Origin: Megamerina dolium
Lineage: Eukaryota > Arthropoda > Insecta > Diptera > Megamerinidae
Assembly: GCA_963854835.1 (NCBI GenBank)
Contig: OY978525.1
Coordinates: 117,751,018 to 117,815,017, forward strand
Direction: 5' to 3'
Length of the DNA stretch: 64,000 nucleotides
Under the pieces are notes generated by a model. It did no database searches. It was not told the DNA's origin and was given only the letters and a program-made list of their open reading frames with translations. A program made the position numbers and the translations under genes. Shown piece by piece: positions 19,946-31,560 of this stretch (the first letter of the stretch is position 1; every line of letters begins with the position of its first letter).

Positions 19946-20686
19946 TTAATTTATAAAAGATATCAAAAATAGTGAAATGATAACAACAGCTTTATATCCA
20001 AGAATGATAGATAAGAATATTGCGCCCATCAGGGAGGATTTTGCGAGTTGTGATGTCATAGTAGTTCACTAGCGAGAGAAAATTACAAAATGGCGAACAA
20101 ATTAAAAAATAAAAATTTAAACAATGCGGAATAATGAATGAATAATGCAACTCTTGGAACTACTATTACATCACAAATCTATCAAATTCACTAAAAACCG
20201 ATTAGCAAGTCGTCCGTGCCTTAAACCTATAATATTGAGGTTTGCTTTTCTAATTTCGAAATTATCGAAAATCATATAATTTTAATTTATTTAGTTAACT
20301 GGGTCAAGTTCCTGAAAATTAATATGAGGAACATCCGTGAAGGTAAAAAAGACGTTTAATTTTTCAGCTTATATACTTCTTTGAAATGACACTACATGGC
20401 AATCAAAATATTCCTTGTTCCTTGTTTCGAATTTGAATTGTTTTATTGAATTTATAATTTATTTAGTGAGTGGATTCTATGATATACATATCATACACAT
20501 TTTTATTTAATCTGATTTTAGCATCCGATATAAAGAGTTGTTTTTTTGATAAAATATCATTCGAAATGACAATGTTTGGATGGGCATTAATCAATATTTG
20601 GACATGAAGAAAATTGTTGCAAGGTTGGGTTGCCAACTTTATTTACCATATTTCCACATCACTACACTAATAGCCTAGACAGACGG
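19946..20686. other. Intergenic, no gene seen
   Basis: A+T-rich with scattered stop codons in all frames. No repeat family of the window was recognised here. Confidence 0.4.
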
Positions 20687-21183
20687 CAGCCTAATTCCGG
20701 ATTACCGAGTTAATTCGAATTAACTTGGGCATTAACTGCAGCTAATCCGCATAAATTCTATGAGTTAATTCTCAAAATAAAAGAGGATTAGGGCAATTTG
20801 CGATGGCAACACTGCTGAAAATTGTCTATTGTGAATTTTTCTCGATCCATTTTACAAAATATTAGGTGTATTCGCTAACAAAAAACTTTCAACAATTGTT
20901 AACAGTTTTCAACATGAACAACGTTGGCGAACAAATAAATCCAGCTGTCAATTACGAACGGTGAATGTCAATTTACAAGTTTCTGATAGTTTTCAGTTCA
21001 CATACTACTTGTAGATTTTCTCATATCGAGAGTGACAGATGACAGAAATTGATAGTGATATTAATGTAAGTGAGCAGACCTAATAAAACAGCAATCATCC
21101 GTTTAGTTAATCCCCAATACTGTCGTCTGTCAGGTTATTTATTTTATTCGGATTAAGTGAGCCGGTAATCCGGAATTAGGCTG
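20687..21183. mobile_element. 497-bp inverted-repeat MITE
   Basis: The terminal inverted repeat CAGCCTAATTCCGGATTACC is present exactly at both ends. Subterminal inverted blocks (the left flank gacagacggcag and internal ctgtcgtctgtcag) also pair. The interior is noncoding. No convincing target duplication is seen, so the superfamily is unknown. Confidence 0.7.
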
Positions 21184-21619
21184 ACTTCAATGACAATCAA
21201 TGAAAATGGAGTTATAAGAGAAAAGAAAAAAGAAAAACAAAATAAAATATGAAAAAATTGGTTTTTCTTTGATAATTCTGTTTGAGGCTTTGGGAAGACC
21301 TGTAACGCAGTGTTGCCAACTTCAAATTTTCAGCCATAGTGGAACGTTAAAATAAACCTGCTCCATATGAAATTTGAAGAAAACTACGAAACAACGAATA
21401 ACAAAATAACAATAACAGAATAACGAAGTTCTCTTCTCGCATAACATAATTCATAAAAGTATTACATTCGTAAGCATTTTGTAAGTGTTTTATTGAAATT
21501 ACTTTAGCATTTCAATTGAGTTTGCGTACTCCAAAGAATATTTCAAAATTCTTAGTCAATTATGTATTGGAAATCTTTAAAAAAGTGCCTACAAAAAAAT
21601 TTTTTTTTTTCTCCTTTAA
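21184..21619. other. Intergenic, no gene seen
   Basis: A+T-rich spacer between the MITE and a retrotransposon fragment. No feature was recognised. Confidence 0.4.
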
Positions 21620-21845
21620 CCTCCTAATTGGAGCATAGGGCCTCTACAAGGCTTCTCCACCGCACACGGTTTGGGTAATTGTTCTAGCGCCCTTCCATGT
21701 GATGCTGGCAGCAGCTAATTGTCCTAAGGTTGACCTTCTCCAGATATTGTTGGGCCGTCCGCGGTTTCCGCTCCCTTGCGGGTTCCACTCACGCGATATT
21801 CGCTTGATACTATCTGACTGCTTTCTTTGCTCGCCTGCCTTCAAA
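21620..21845 (-). pseudogene. Non-LTR retrotransposon ORF2 C-terminal fragment
   Basis: The minus-strand frame reads EWNPQGSGNRGRPNNIWRRS, then LAAASITWKGARTITQ and VCGGEAL. This is the WNPQG-RGRP-TWRR tail typical of non-LTR ORF2 proteins. It is related to the plus-strand fragment at 12417-12650. The fragment ends about 20 bp before a SINE head. Confidence 0.75.
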
Positions 21846-21865
21846 AATTTACTCGTAGTTAATTA

Positions 21866-22200
21866 TCAGACAGCTGCCAGTTCAGTGCAGTGGTCAGTGC
21901 GTTGATCTTCTGATCTGTAGGTCGTGGATTCAATCCTCGACTGAAGCACAAATTTTAATATCGAAAAGATTTTTCCGTCTAACGGTCGGTTCACCTGTCG
22001 GCAAGCAGTTGGCAATCCATCCGGCAGTAACAACTTGCCTTGAAAGAAGCGCCCAAAAGTCCCTAAAAGACAGAGTAACAAAGCTCAGAAAAAATGATGT
22101 CACAAGGGTTCTTCAATTCGTATAAGAAGGTCCCTTCAACAGAAGCTCGACCATAGGGTCCCTCGAGGCACATAAGTGCCACATATTTATTTTTTATTTA
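21866..22200 (+). mobile_element. tRNA-derived SINE, copy 4 (nearly full length, plus strand)
   Basis: This is the only copy on the plus strand. The tRNA-like head (cagtggtcagtgcgttgatc, then ggattcaatcc as box B) is followed by the family body (cggcaagcagttggcaat, acaaagctcagaaaaaatga) and the tail gtgccacatatttatttttt. It was likely transcribed by RNA polymerase III. The box A region has a small insertion relative to the copy at 46728. Confidence 0.85.
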
Positions 22201-23907
22201 TCAAACGTAAATTACTGTATTTTTCAAAAGTAATTTCTGAATAGCTTTTCTGCTTCTTCTTCTTCTTAAAAATAAACAGCGTTGGGTTAAAACAAAAAAT
22301 CATATTTTTTTAAAGTAAATTTTTTTTTTATATTTTGTCTTAGTCTAATTGTGAGAGTTTTTATTGTAATTTCTATGACGATTGTGTTGATTTTTTGTTT
22401 TCCTTCTCTGCTTGAATCCTTTGTGAGCAATCTCAAGCTAATTAAAAATGTAAGTACTTCATATTTTATAGCTTGTGAAATTCCCAGCTTAATCTGGCTT
22501 ATTATAATATCGTAAATACACTATACATTATGATTTATTAATTTGTATGATCAACCACCTTCTATTCTACTTAGATGGTGAGTTAATAATATGCCTGAGT
22601 TTGCCCCTTTTAAATATTGAAAATGTAAAATTGAAAAAAAAAAAACCAAATAAAATAATAATAATTTTGAATAAATGTAAAAACAACAAAAAAGAATAAC
22701 TTGTCAACGATACATTTATACGCTCGAGTATCCCATATGTGGTTTATTCACATTGTTGAAAACTCATTAAAATTACAACTTCCACCAATATCCACCAACC
22801 ATTATCCAAAAGCCCACTGTCACCCCCCAATAAGAGTATTAACACCATGCAACATCAATAGAACCAACCAGCATCCCTTGTTGCGTTCAAGTAACAATAA
22901 CAATGATATTTGTCAACGACATTTGTGTTTGCATACAAACACGCAACATGTCATCTTGTTTTTTTTTTTGTTATTGTTGTTATTGTTTTTGAGTTTATTT
23001 ATGCCTGTAACCCCATAACTTGTATATGAAAATTTGATTCGAATATAAACAACATACATTTCCAATAAGCGAGCATTTCTTTTTTATTTATATTTTTAAA
23101 ATTTATATATATATTTTTTTTTATTATGATAAATTCTACAAGTGGGAATGGAAGAAATGATGTAAAAATTATGAAAAGTTATACGCTCATCATCATCATC
23201 CACATCATCTGTCTTTTGTGTCGACGACGACGACGTCTGCTTTCCCCACATCTTTGACAACCACCCATTCACACGCATTCAATGTGCGCCTTCCTTGCAA
23301 TGCAATACGCAACGGATGCATAGATACAATATATGGGACGTAACAACAATAGAAATCAACCCCATTCTTTATTGTATGTCATACTGTTTATTTTTTTGCA
23401 CCCTTCCCTTTACATTAGCATACAACATTGCAACCATTTTTTCACAAGTCAACTTATTTTTTCTTTTTTATTGCAAACAAGTATATTGGTAGTATACTTT
23501 TTGTCTATCCATATGATTTTTAATTAAAATCTGCGTTGTTTTTAAGTTTTCATGACATCAATAGAAATTTTTGAATTAAATATCAAAATGGCTAAGTATA
23601 CAGTAACTCAATGCTGTTCCAGTCTGAACTCCAGCCACACAGTGATACGCAATGGATAAAACTTCAAGAAACCAAAAATGCAGCGCTTTGCCTCCTGACA
23701 ATACTGCTGAAGGTGAAACAGCATAATGAGCTGCTATTCAAGGACTTCTGGTTGACCTGCCATATGGACTCGCATCCAAATTGTGCTCTCACTGCACTCC
23801 CCGACACTATCACGGCACATCAGGAATGAGCTCACAATTTGTGACGATGACATACATATAAAATCTGACGAACAACAACAACGCTAGCTGTACTAGAACT
23901 GGTACAT
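22201..23907. other. Intergenic with microsatellites, no gene seen
   Basis: Contains short simple repeats (cttctt near 22255, tattgttgttattg near 22973, catcat near 23187, cgacga near 23221) and poly-A/T runs. Open frames here are low-complexity and unsupported. Confidence 0.4.
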
Positions 23908-24220
23908 AAAATCAATAAATAAATATGTGGCACTTAAAGCCCCAGGCCGAGCTTCTCTCCCATTATTGTTGTGCGTGTTAAATTTTGGACAGTATTAGAA
24001 GGGAACTACTTTTTTTTAGCCGGTTCCGAACGGCAGATCCCTTGTAACATCACTTTTTCTGAGCTTTGTCAAAGAGTTCTTTTAGAAGCTTTCCCATGGC
24101 AAATTGTTACTGCCAAAGAGTTGCCAATTGCTTGCCGACAGATGGATACCGTTCGAAAGAAAAATCTTTTACATATTAAATTTGTTATGCTTCAGACGGG
24201 GATTAAGAAGGCCAAGCTCA
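23908..24220 (-). mobile_element. tRNA-derived SINE, copy 5 (head damaged)
   Basis: Tail aataaataaatatgtggcac at 23911, body in family order to ttgcttgccgacag and cgttcgaaagaaaaatc, then a decayed head (cggggattaagaaggcc in place of the box B complement). The typical aaagggctcattgg block is deleted after the tail. Confidence 0.85.
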
Positions 24221-24865
24221 GGTCGGAGTTTTTATATTGCCAATTTTTATCTTGGCAAAATCGATGACAATATACTAAGAGAATGCCCCGATAGCGGCCG
24301 ATCCCACCACTTGTTATACTCCACTACAACTGTTAGACGAATCCTATAGAGATTGCTCTATGTCTTGGACTTGAACTTACAGAAAGCCCGAATGAGACAT
24401 GATAATGTACGTTTTAATGATGACGCAAATTAAAGTTGCTACAACAACAACAACAACTCAAATCCTATAGATTTTGACAGAAGATGCTTTAATTTTAATT
24501 TGAATGAAAACTCTTTGGTTTCGTTAATATTTTTTGATGACGAGGCTCCTGAAAGAGCTAAGACCACAACCAAATTTCTTGCTGTGAATTTTGATGAATA
24601 ATACCCCTCATTTGGAAAGGTCTAATTAACAACTCGGGACGTCACATGGACATTAAACATTCCTCATTCGACCCTTCACCACTTGACAATCAGCAAGCTC
24701 TACATTTGAGATACTCAAGAGCTCAAAGAAGTACATCTCATCCACCATATTAATATCAGCGCAATTTAAATCTGCCGTGGTATCTGACGAAAAATTCAGA
24801 TTTATATTATCGACAACTGGATAATTTGAATATGTCTCTTGTGAAGAAACCATAAAAACTCAACA
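24221..24865. other. Intergenic, no gene seen
   Basis: Includes an acaacaacaacaac run near 24440. A 66-codon minus-strand frame at 24653-24853 has no recognisable motif. Confidence 0.4.
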
Positions 24866-25075
24866 AATGCAAAGGCGTAGTATTTCATCACCACAATGCT
24901 GCACTTTGAATGGGAAGTCCTGCCTCATACACCTTACTGACCGGGCTTTGTAATAAAATAACATAAATGGTGAATCGTTCGATTCTGATGAGGCTGTCAA
25001 ACAACGTTTATTCCAATTCTGTGCTAGATGGGATCGATCACTAATCGAAATATGGGAAAAGTTACACGGTAGCAA
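24866..25075 (+). pseudogene. Short mariner transposase remnant
   Basis: Three blocks in changing frames match the mariner catalytic region in order: KGVVFHHHNAAL near 24866 (GVVFHQDNARPHT-like, with the catalytic Asp lost), EWEVLPHTPY followed by a degenerate SPDLAPSDY block near 24913, and NGESFDSDEAVKQ near 24965. Frameshifts between blocks show it is an old fossil. Ends are not defined. Confidence 0.6.
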
Positions 25076-25381
25076 GCACTTTTTTGTCAAAAATATGGAT
25101 CCCGGATCAAACGATCCACAGAAAGGCATATATTTGCTTGTGAATGGCTCCCGGAAGAATTTTTCATTACAGACAAATAACTTGTAAAACATTTTTTTTT
25201 TTTGTAGAAGTTTCCTTGGGGGCTAAAAATCCATATATGGGCAATGATTAAAGATACTTCTGACAAGTGAATATTGAAAGTGTTGCATGTTGGTATTAAA
25301 AGGGACTGTCTGGAAGTCAAAGAAATAATTAAATTGTACCACAAACTGTATGTATACCTGGAAACATAATGAAAGTGTGTT

Positions 25382-25420
25382 TAAACCTGTTTAAGCTCAT
25401 TGTGAGCTTAAACAGGTTTA
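25382..25420. repeat. 39-bp perfect palindrome (18-base arms, 3-base loop)
   Basis: The arms taaacctgtttaagctca and tgagcttaaacaggttta pair without mismatch around ttg. It is not next to any gene recognised here. Confidence 0.8.
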
Positions 25421-26929
25421 TATTATGCATTTATCATTTCGCTAGTCCTAATAATATATGATTTTGTGGGGGGTTTCTAAGAGGAAGTTCGATGTAGGAA
25501 TTTGTTAAATTTTATTTTAATATATATTAATTTATATTCTATTCTTCAAGTGTTTCAATTACGTCATTAGATTTTGATCATTATTTCAAAAACATTAGAA
25601 TATTTTAGTATAATTTTCACTCTTAAAAAAAAGCTGAAAGTATTGATCTTCATGTATTTGACCTACCAAGTAACAACATTGTATAGTAAACATATTTTGT
25701 ATACTTTTTAAAGCAACTAATTACATTTATTCTACGGTATTTGTAAAATATTTAGGGTATTTAGATTTTTTTTTTATGATTTACATTAAAAACTTAAAAT
25801 TGTTTTCTAATATATAGTTCAATTATTGTAATTTTTTTAGCATTCATTTAATTTTGTAAGATTACAACACTCGTTACTATTGTGAATTGTGAATTTAATA
25901 TAAGTTAGCAAAGTTACAAACCAAATGGAGACTTTTTCGGACGAAAGAGAAATGTTTGAAAATCTCATCAATCTATTACATTTCTGTGAGAGAAAATATG
26001 AAGAGCAATTTATTTAATATTGCGCCTGTGCATATGCAACATATATATTGTAAACAAAACATTGCAAATAAATTATTAATTGTTTATTAATTATTAATTA
26101 ATTAGTTATTGTAACCAATCAGCACAAAGCATGCTGGCTTTGCATATGCAAGCGATAAATACTAGCGATTGAGTAGCAACAAAAGTACATGCATACATAA
26201 ATATGCACATCGGCTTACATTGTCTCTCAGACATTAACTGAACTCATTCGTTCGAATAAGAAATTGCAATTCATTTGTCAGAGTACTCTTATACAAACAG
26301 ATTTGTTTGATGTTGCATTCTCTTTGCCCACATGCACTTTGGGTAAATAATGTTTTTGTGACTTGTTAGTATAAATTTATGAGACTCAATGATAGCACGT
26401 GTCGTTCAGATTTTCTAATTTTTAGAAATAAAGTGTACGTAAATTTTATACATAAATTTCTTTATTTCTTTATTATGATATACACATACACATATTATGA
26501 TATCCATTACGAGCCCCATTGTTAGTGGATGGCTACAAAGTTATTATTTTTTTTTTTTTTATGTTTGTATCTTCTTTATATTGATTTGTTTATTAGGAGT
26601 ATTTTATTTAAAATCATAATCACTCAAATGAGAATAATCAAAAGTAATTTAATAATATCCTTCACATCAACAATTAGTTAGATTTTCGCCAATATTCAGG
26701 TTTATGAGCTTAATCTAAAGCTATTTCAAAATTATTTTTTTTATAGAATATACTTTGTCTTCCTTCCGATTATATCAAATTTACATTACACGAACGAACA
26801 AATATTTTATCACGAATAAATATGTGTATGCCCCCATTCAGCCGGTTATGGTGGCGCAGTATAATTTATAGTGGACCAGTGCTAAATAGAAAATATTTAA
26901 TATTTAAATAATATTTATTATTTATATAT
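25421..26929. other. Intergenic, no gene seen
   Basis: Long A+T-rich stretch with repeated attaattaatta words near 26070-26110. No gene, RNA or transposon was recognised. Confidence 0.4.
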
Positions 26930-27089
26930 TAATGGGAGGGTATCAGGGTATAGATTCTCCCACTTTGGTCGATGGACTTGCTAAAAAAGAAAAATAATAG
27001 CATAAAAATTATTCATTAAAATTTTATTTCTTATACATCTTTTTCATCATATTCAACCCCCCTTTGCCAAAATACTAACTACGCCACTG
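26930..27089 (-). mobile_element. Partial hAT-type MITE (CAGTGGCGTAG family)
   Basis: Read on the minus strand it starts CAGTGGCGTAGTTAGTATTT at 27089 and shares aagtccatcg(a/g)ccaa and ccctgata blocks with the complete copy at 42120-42236. It is truncated before its second terminal repeat, near 26930. Confidence 0.6.
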
Positions 27090-27385
27090 CCATACTTTAT
27101 GTAAATGTTCCGATTTACGAGTCTTTGAAACACATTAATTTACCTTGTTGTCGCCAGTCATTGCCTCGTAAAAAAGACCCTGAGTCGCAGATTTCTCTAG
27201 AAAATCTCTGAAAATTTTGTCTCTACAAAGAAGAGTTTCCTTTCAAGAATTAGCGATGAATCGCCAGTTACAGTCATTCGGTATATCGACGCATTACAGA
27301 TGTGTAAGTGTCGTTCTATAAAATTCCTCTGTGCAATTTTTAATTTAGCATAATGAGACCAATTTTTTGGCGTAGAATTCATTAA

Positions 27386-28100
27386 GGGGTTCCACCTGTG
27401 TGAGCGCGGTAATTCGAACGCTTTTTCGGGAATTTTCGTTAGGAGAACTAATTCGAAAATAAGAATAAGTTTTACGTTATTTTGAAGGTTTGTGCTTATA
27501 TTTCAATAGTAAATTTTTCCAATAGGGTAATCCGAAGGCTTGTACTCATTAAGGGCGTTCAAAGTGACCCCTTCAAAATGAAATACCGAAATTGTGGGCA
27601 AGATTCCGCTCGAACCAGTTATCTAAAACGCAAAAATTAAAAAAAAATCTTATTTCTGTTTATATCGTTGAGGTACTGACGTAGGATTTTGACGAAATTT
27701 TAAAAATTGAAGAAATGGCAGTTGTTTTTATAAAAATTATTCGTTTTCATGCTTTTTTTCGATATAAAAACTGCTGTAAAATTGAAAAAAAAAAAAAATT
27801 TCGAAAAACCGCTACGTGGGTACCTTCAGTTATCTGTATTAATGAGTCTGTCAAAATTTCAAGTCAATCGTTTAAGTAGATTTTTTTTAATCCTGCCCAC
27901 AAAATTCAAAAATATGGTTTCGAGAAAAACGCTTTCAAAGTTTGGAAACACAACAAAACTTTGTATTATAGACTCACATTTAATGTACAATACGAGGACC
28001 ATAAACTTCCCCTTCCTCATCCTGTAGAAGCTCTTGTTAAAGATGCGAAAAATGTAAAAAAAAAATCGATTTTTCGAAAATTTTACACAGGTGGACCCCC
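27386..28100. mobile_element. 715-bp TTAA-flanked MITE, copy 2
   Basis: Flanked by TTAA (27382-27385 and 28101-28104). The left end reads GGGGTTCCACCTGTGTGAGC and the right end is the inverse of GGGGGTCCACCTGTGT. It matches copy 1 (8332-9050) along the whole length with scattered substitutions and small indels, in the same orientation. Noncoding. Confidence 0.85.
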
Positions 28101-28104
28101 TTAA

Positions 28105-29277
28105 AATGCTACAATTGAGATCATAGTCCAGTCCATAGTCTTTTTACAGTATTATTTATCATTTATTATTTATATCAACGAAAACAAATTGCTCCTCATT
28201 AATTTTAACTGCCTTTGGATTCTTAATAAGCCGTATGCAGTAGAAGTAGTGTAGATGTAGTCCTCGAAGACCACATCCTTGGTGACTAGACACGCGACTA
28301 GACCATATTTCTCAATGCATAGCATACTCCTTTATTGTAACAAAATCTTTTTATTAAAGCAAAAAATAGATGCTAGAATCAAAAATCACTATTCTGTATT
28401 CCGTTATTGCCTCAATTAATGATTACATTGTTCCTACACAATATATAGTTTATCTTACAAATGAGCCAATATCGACAATATAATGAATATGAGTATTAAT
28501 AAAAAAAAAAAATCACAAAATTTCTCATAAACAATTTCAAAAACATTAACCCTATCATATACCCACAAATATATGTTTGTATATAATGAAAGCCTAAAAT
28601 GTTATTAAAGTCAGAAACAAAAAAGACAAAAAGAAAAGAATAGAATCGATAAAATTGAATCAAATCTATTAAATTGTATAATAAAAAACACCCTTAATAC
28701 ATTTAAATTGCAATAAAATGTCAAACTACTTTATGCTACTCGTTTTAGCTAAACCCTATGAAAATATGTAGTTAGCCGATGTGGCAAATACCCAAATGTG
28801 CTATTAACGATATGACCTAGTTCAATGGTTTAGCAATATACATTCGAAAGGATATATGAGATTTTTTTTTCCTCTTCTTCTTTTTTGCTATTTTTTTGTT
28901 TTAAGTTTCTACTATATTGGCTTTTTTGTATTTATTTTTGTTTTGATTCCCTTTGCAGCGTTCGGTGTGTAGTCCCATATTGATTTTGTACTAAGAAGAA
29001 AAAAAAAAAAACAAAGAATTGAATTGAAACATAAAATGAGAAGTAGAAGGGAAACATACTTAAATAAGTACATTTCTACATGGCATTTTTCACATTATTT
29101 TAGCCGTTTTAGCACTAACGTACTCCTACGTAATAAGAGGGTTTTTGGGAGGAAATTTATTTTATATGAAAATAAAATATTTCAATTTTATATTTACTGG
29201 TAATAAAGTGAATATTCACAATATTTATTGAATTTTGACTATCATTTTCCAAGTAACCTAGCATGATCATAAATATA
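28105..29277. other. Intergenic, no gene seen
   Basis: A+T-rich, with long A and T runs. No gene or known repeat was recognised. Confidence 0.4.
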
Positions 29278-30526
29278 AGGTCTAGTAAAAAGAAATCCAT
29301 TATTTTTCCAATAGATGGCTTTAGTAATCTGTATCTCGCGTTTTATAAGTGCGATCGGGTTACGCTAGATGGCATTAGAAAGATAGGATTTCGTACTAAA
29401 TAATCTTTTCAGGCAGTTTTGTGATTGCTGGGCTCAGTATTGTTTGAGCACGAGTCAAATATGGACACCAGTAAAGGGAAAATACGCCATATTTTACAGT
29501 TTTTCTTCGATAAAGGCGAAAACACAAGCCAGACGGCTGAAAATGTGAATAGTGTTTATGGTCCTGATATTCTAACAGCCAATTACGTGCAATTTTGGTT
29601 TCGTCGATTCTGATGTCAAAGATGCAGGGCCAATTGTCGAAAATATCGATAAAATAATGGATATCGTCCAGTCTGACCGTCACTGTTTTTATTGCCCAGG
29701 AGCTAAACATTGCACAAAAAACCGTTTCGAACCATTTAAATAAGGCTCGAAACAAAAAGAAGCTCGATGTATGGATGCCACACGAGTTAACGCAAAAAAA
29801 CCTCATGGACTGAGTTTCCATCTGCGAATCGCTGCTGAATCGCAACAAAATCGATCCATTTCTGAAGCAGCTGGTTACTGGTGATGAAAAGTGGGTCACT
29901 TACGACCATGTCAAGCGAAAACGGTCGTGGTCGAATCGCGGTGAGCCGGCGCAAACGGTGGCCAAGCCAGGATTGACGGTCAGGAAGGTTTTGCTATGTG
30001 TTTGGTGGGATTGGCAGGGAATCATCTACTACGAGCTGCTCCCCTACGGCCATACTCTTAATTCGGACCTGTACTGTCTACAATTGGACCGTCTGAAGGA
30101 AGCAATCGCCTAGAAGCAGCCAGCTTTGGCCAAAAGGAGAGGAATTGTGTTCCATCAGAACAACGCCAGGGCACACACATCGATGGTGACTCGCCAGAAG
30201 CTCCGGGAGCTTGGTTGGGAGGTTGATATGCATCCACCTTATAGTCCGGACCTGGCACCAAGTGATTACTACATGTTCCTGTCTATGGCGAATGATTTTG
30301 CTGGTGAAAAATTCGCCTCAAGAGAAGCTTGTGAAAATCGACTGTCCCAGTTTTTTGCCAATAGGGACGAGGGTTTCTATGAGAGTGGCATTATGAAATT
30401 ACCTTCAAGTTAAGGCAACAAGCAATCGAACAAAATGGTGCATATTTGACCTAAATCGGATCATTCTAACTATGCTAAATAAAACCTTCAATTTAATGCA
30501 AAAATAATGGATTTATTAGACCTTTT
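29278..30526 (+). mobile_element. Mariner element, near full length, inactive transposase
   Basis: Inverted ends: aggtctagtaaaaagaaatc at the left and the inverse of aggtctaataaatccatta at the right. The transposase starts at 29461 (MDTSKGKIRHILQFFFDKGE) but hits a stop at 29611. Later blocks in shifted frames are PHELTQKNLMD, VTGDEKWVTY, VKRKRSWSNRGEPAQTVAKP, KVLLCVWWDWQGIIYYELLP, RGIVFHQNNARAHTS, then HPPYSPDLAPSDYYMF and GFYESGIMKLPS. The second catalytic Asp is replaced by Asn (HQNNA instead of HQDNA). It is mellifera-like mariner, the same family as the copy in gene 2. Multiple frameshifts make it dead. Confidence 0.88.
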
Positions 30527-31560
30527 AAATATTTAAATTTTATGTTTACTGGTAATAAAGCGAGTTTTTCTCTCGAGTTTATCACCATATACCATTTTGA
30601 GATCATTCAATTCAAAAACAGTTAAAGGTAAATAATGGAAAATATTGCAAATCAATATTTGTAATACAAATAGCTAAGCCCTACAGTGTTCTCCACCGGA
30701 AACACCACTGCACTCAAATAAGACAGACGCTCATGCTAGAGAAGAGACACACCTGCTTTCTAACCCAATCACAAAAATAAAGAAGAAGAGAGAGAGAGAA
30801 AAAAAAAAAAGAAAGAAAAATGCCAACTATGTAATTTTCATGTTAGAAATTGAGGAGGGAGAAATACGGAATACGAATTAAAATAAAAACTTTTTCTATC
30901 CATCACCCCATTTCCATTGTCATTTCAAAGTTACAGTTTTTCTTTACTACGATATACGATATTTTCTTCATTTCATTTTCCATTGAATTTGTCATGATGG
31001 CTTGTTTTTCTGGTTTTCGGTTTTTTGTTTTTCCTGTATATATTTTGCATTGATTTGATGACACTTTGGGGACAATATGACCCTGTTGTTGTTGTTGTTG
31101 TTGTTGCTATTGTTTTTTATTTGTTTCTTTCTTTTTTTCTTCGCCTTTATTTTATTATTCTTGACTTCCCATTTGGCCATATTGCTACTTATTTGATTAG
31201 TTACTTGGTTGTTGTTTTTACATGTATGTAGGTTGTAGGTTGTGGGAGGGACTCAATACATACAAACACACATGCCTAGTAGTTGCGTGAAATTGTTTCA
31301 CATATGTCTAAATGATACTACTAATGTTCGTAATTAGTTAAATTGATTATTTTTTTTTTTTTTTGTGTTCAGCTTGTGATGTTCTGCATGAAATAATTTC
31401 TCTATCACTCAGTGCTTATGTGGAATGTGAGTCGGAGCTGTGTGTTTAGCTGCGATAGCAAAACACGTTGTTTTTTTTTGTTGTTACTGCGATATCTTAA
31501 TTTCCCAAATTAATAATTTTATTGTTTTTACTGTCGTTCTGTAATGTTATATATATCATA
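30527..31560. other. Intergenic with poly-A/T and GTT repeats
   Basis: Contains a purine-rich run (agaagagagagagagaaaa) near 30783 and a gttgttgttgttgttgttg microsatellite near 31084. No gene seen. Confidence 0.4.

Noticed and set aside
24653..24853. 66-codon minus-strand frame, possibly a retrotransposon gag piece
   Set aside because: No motif could be named and neighbouring frames are closed; insufficient evidence.
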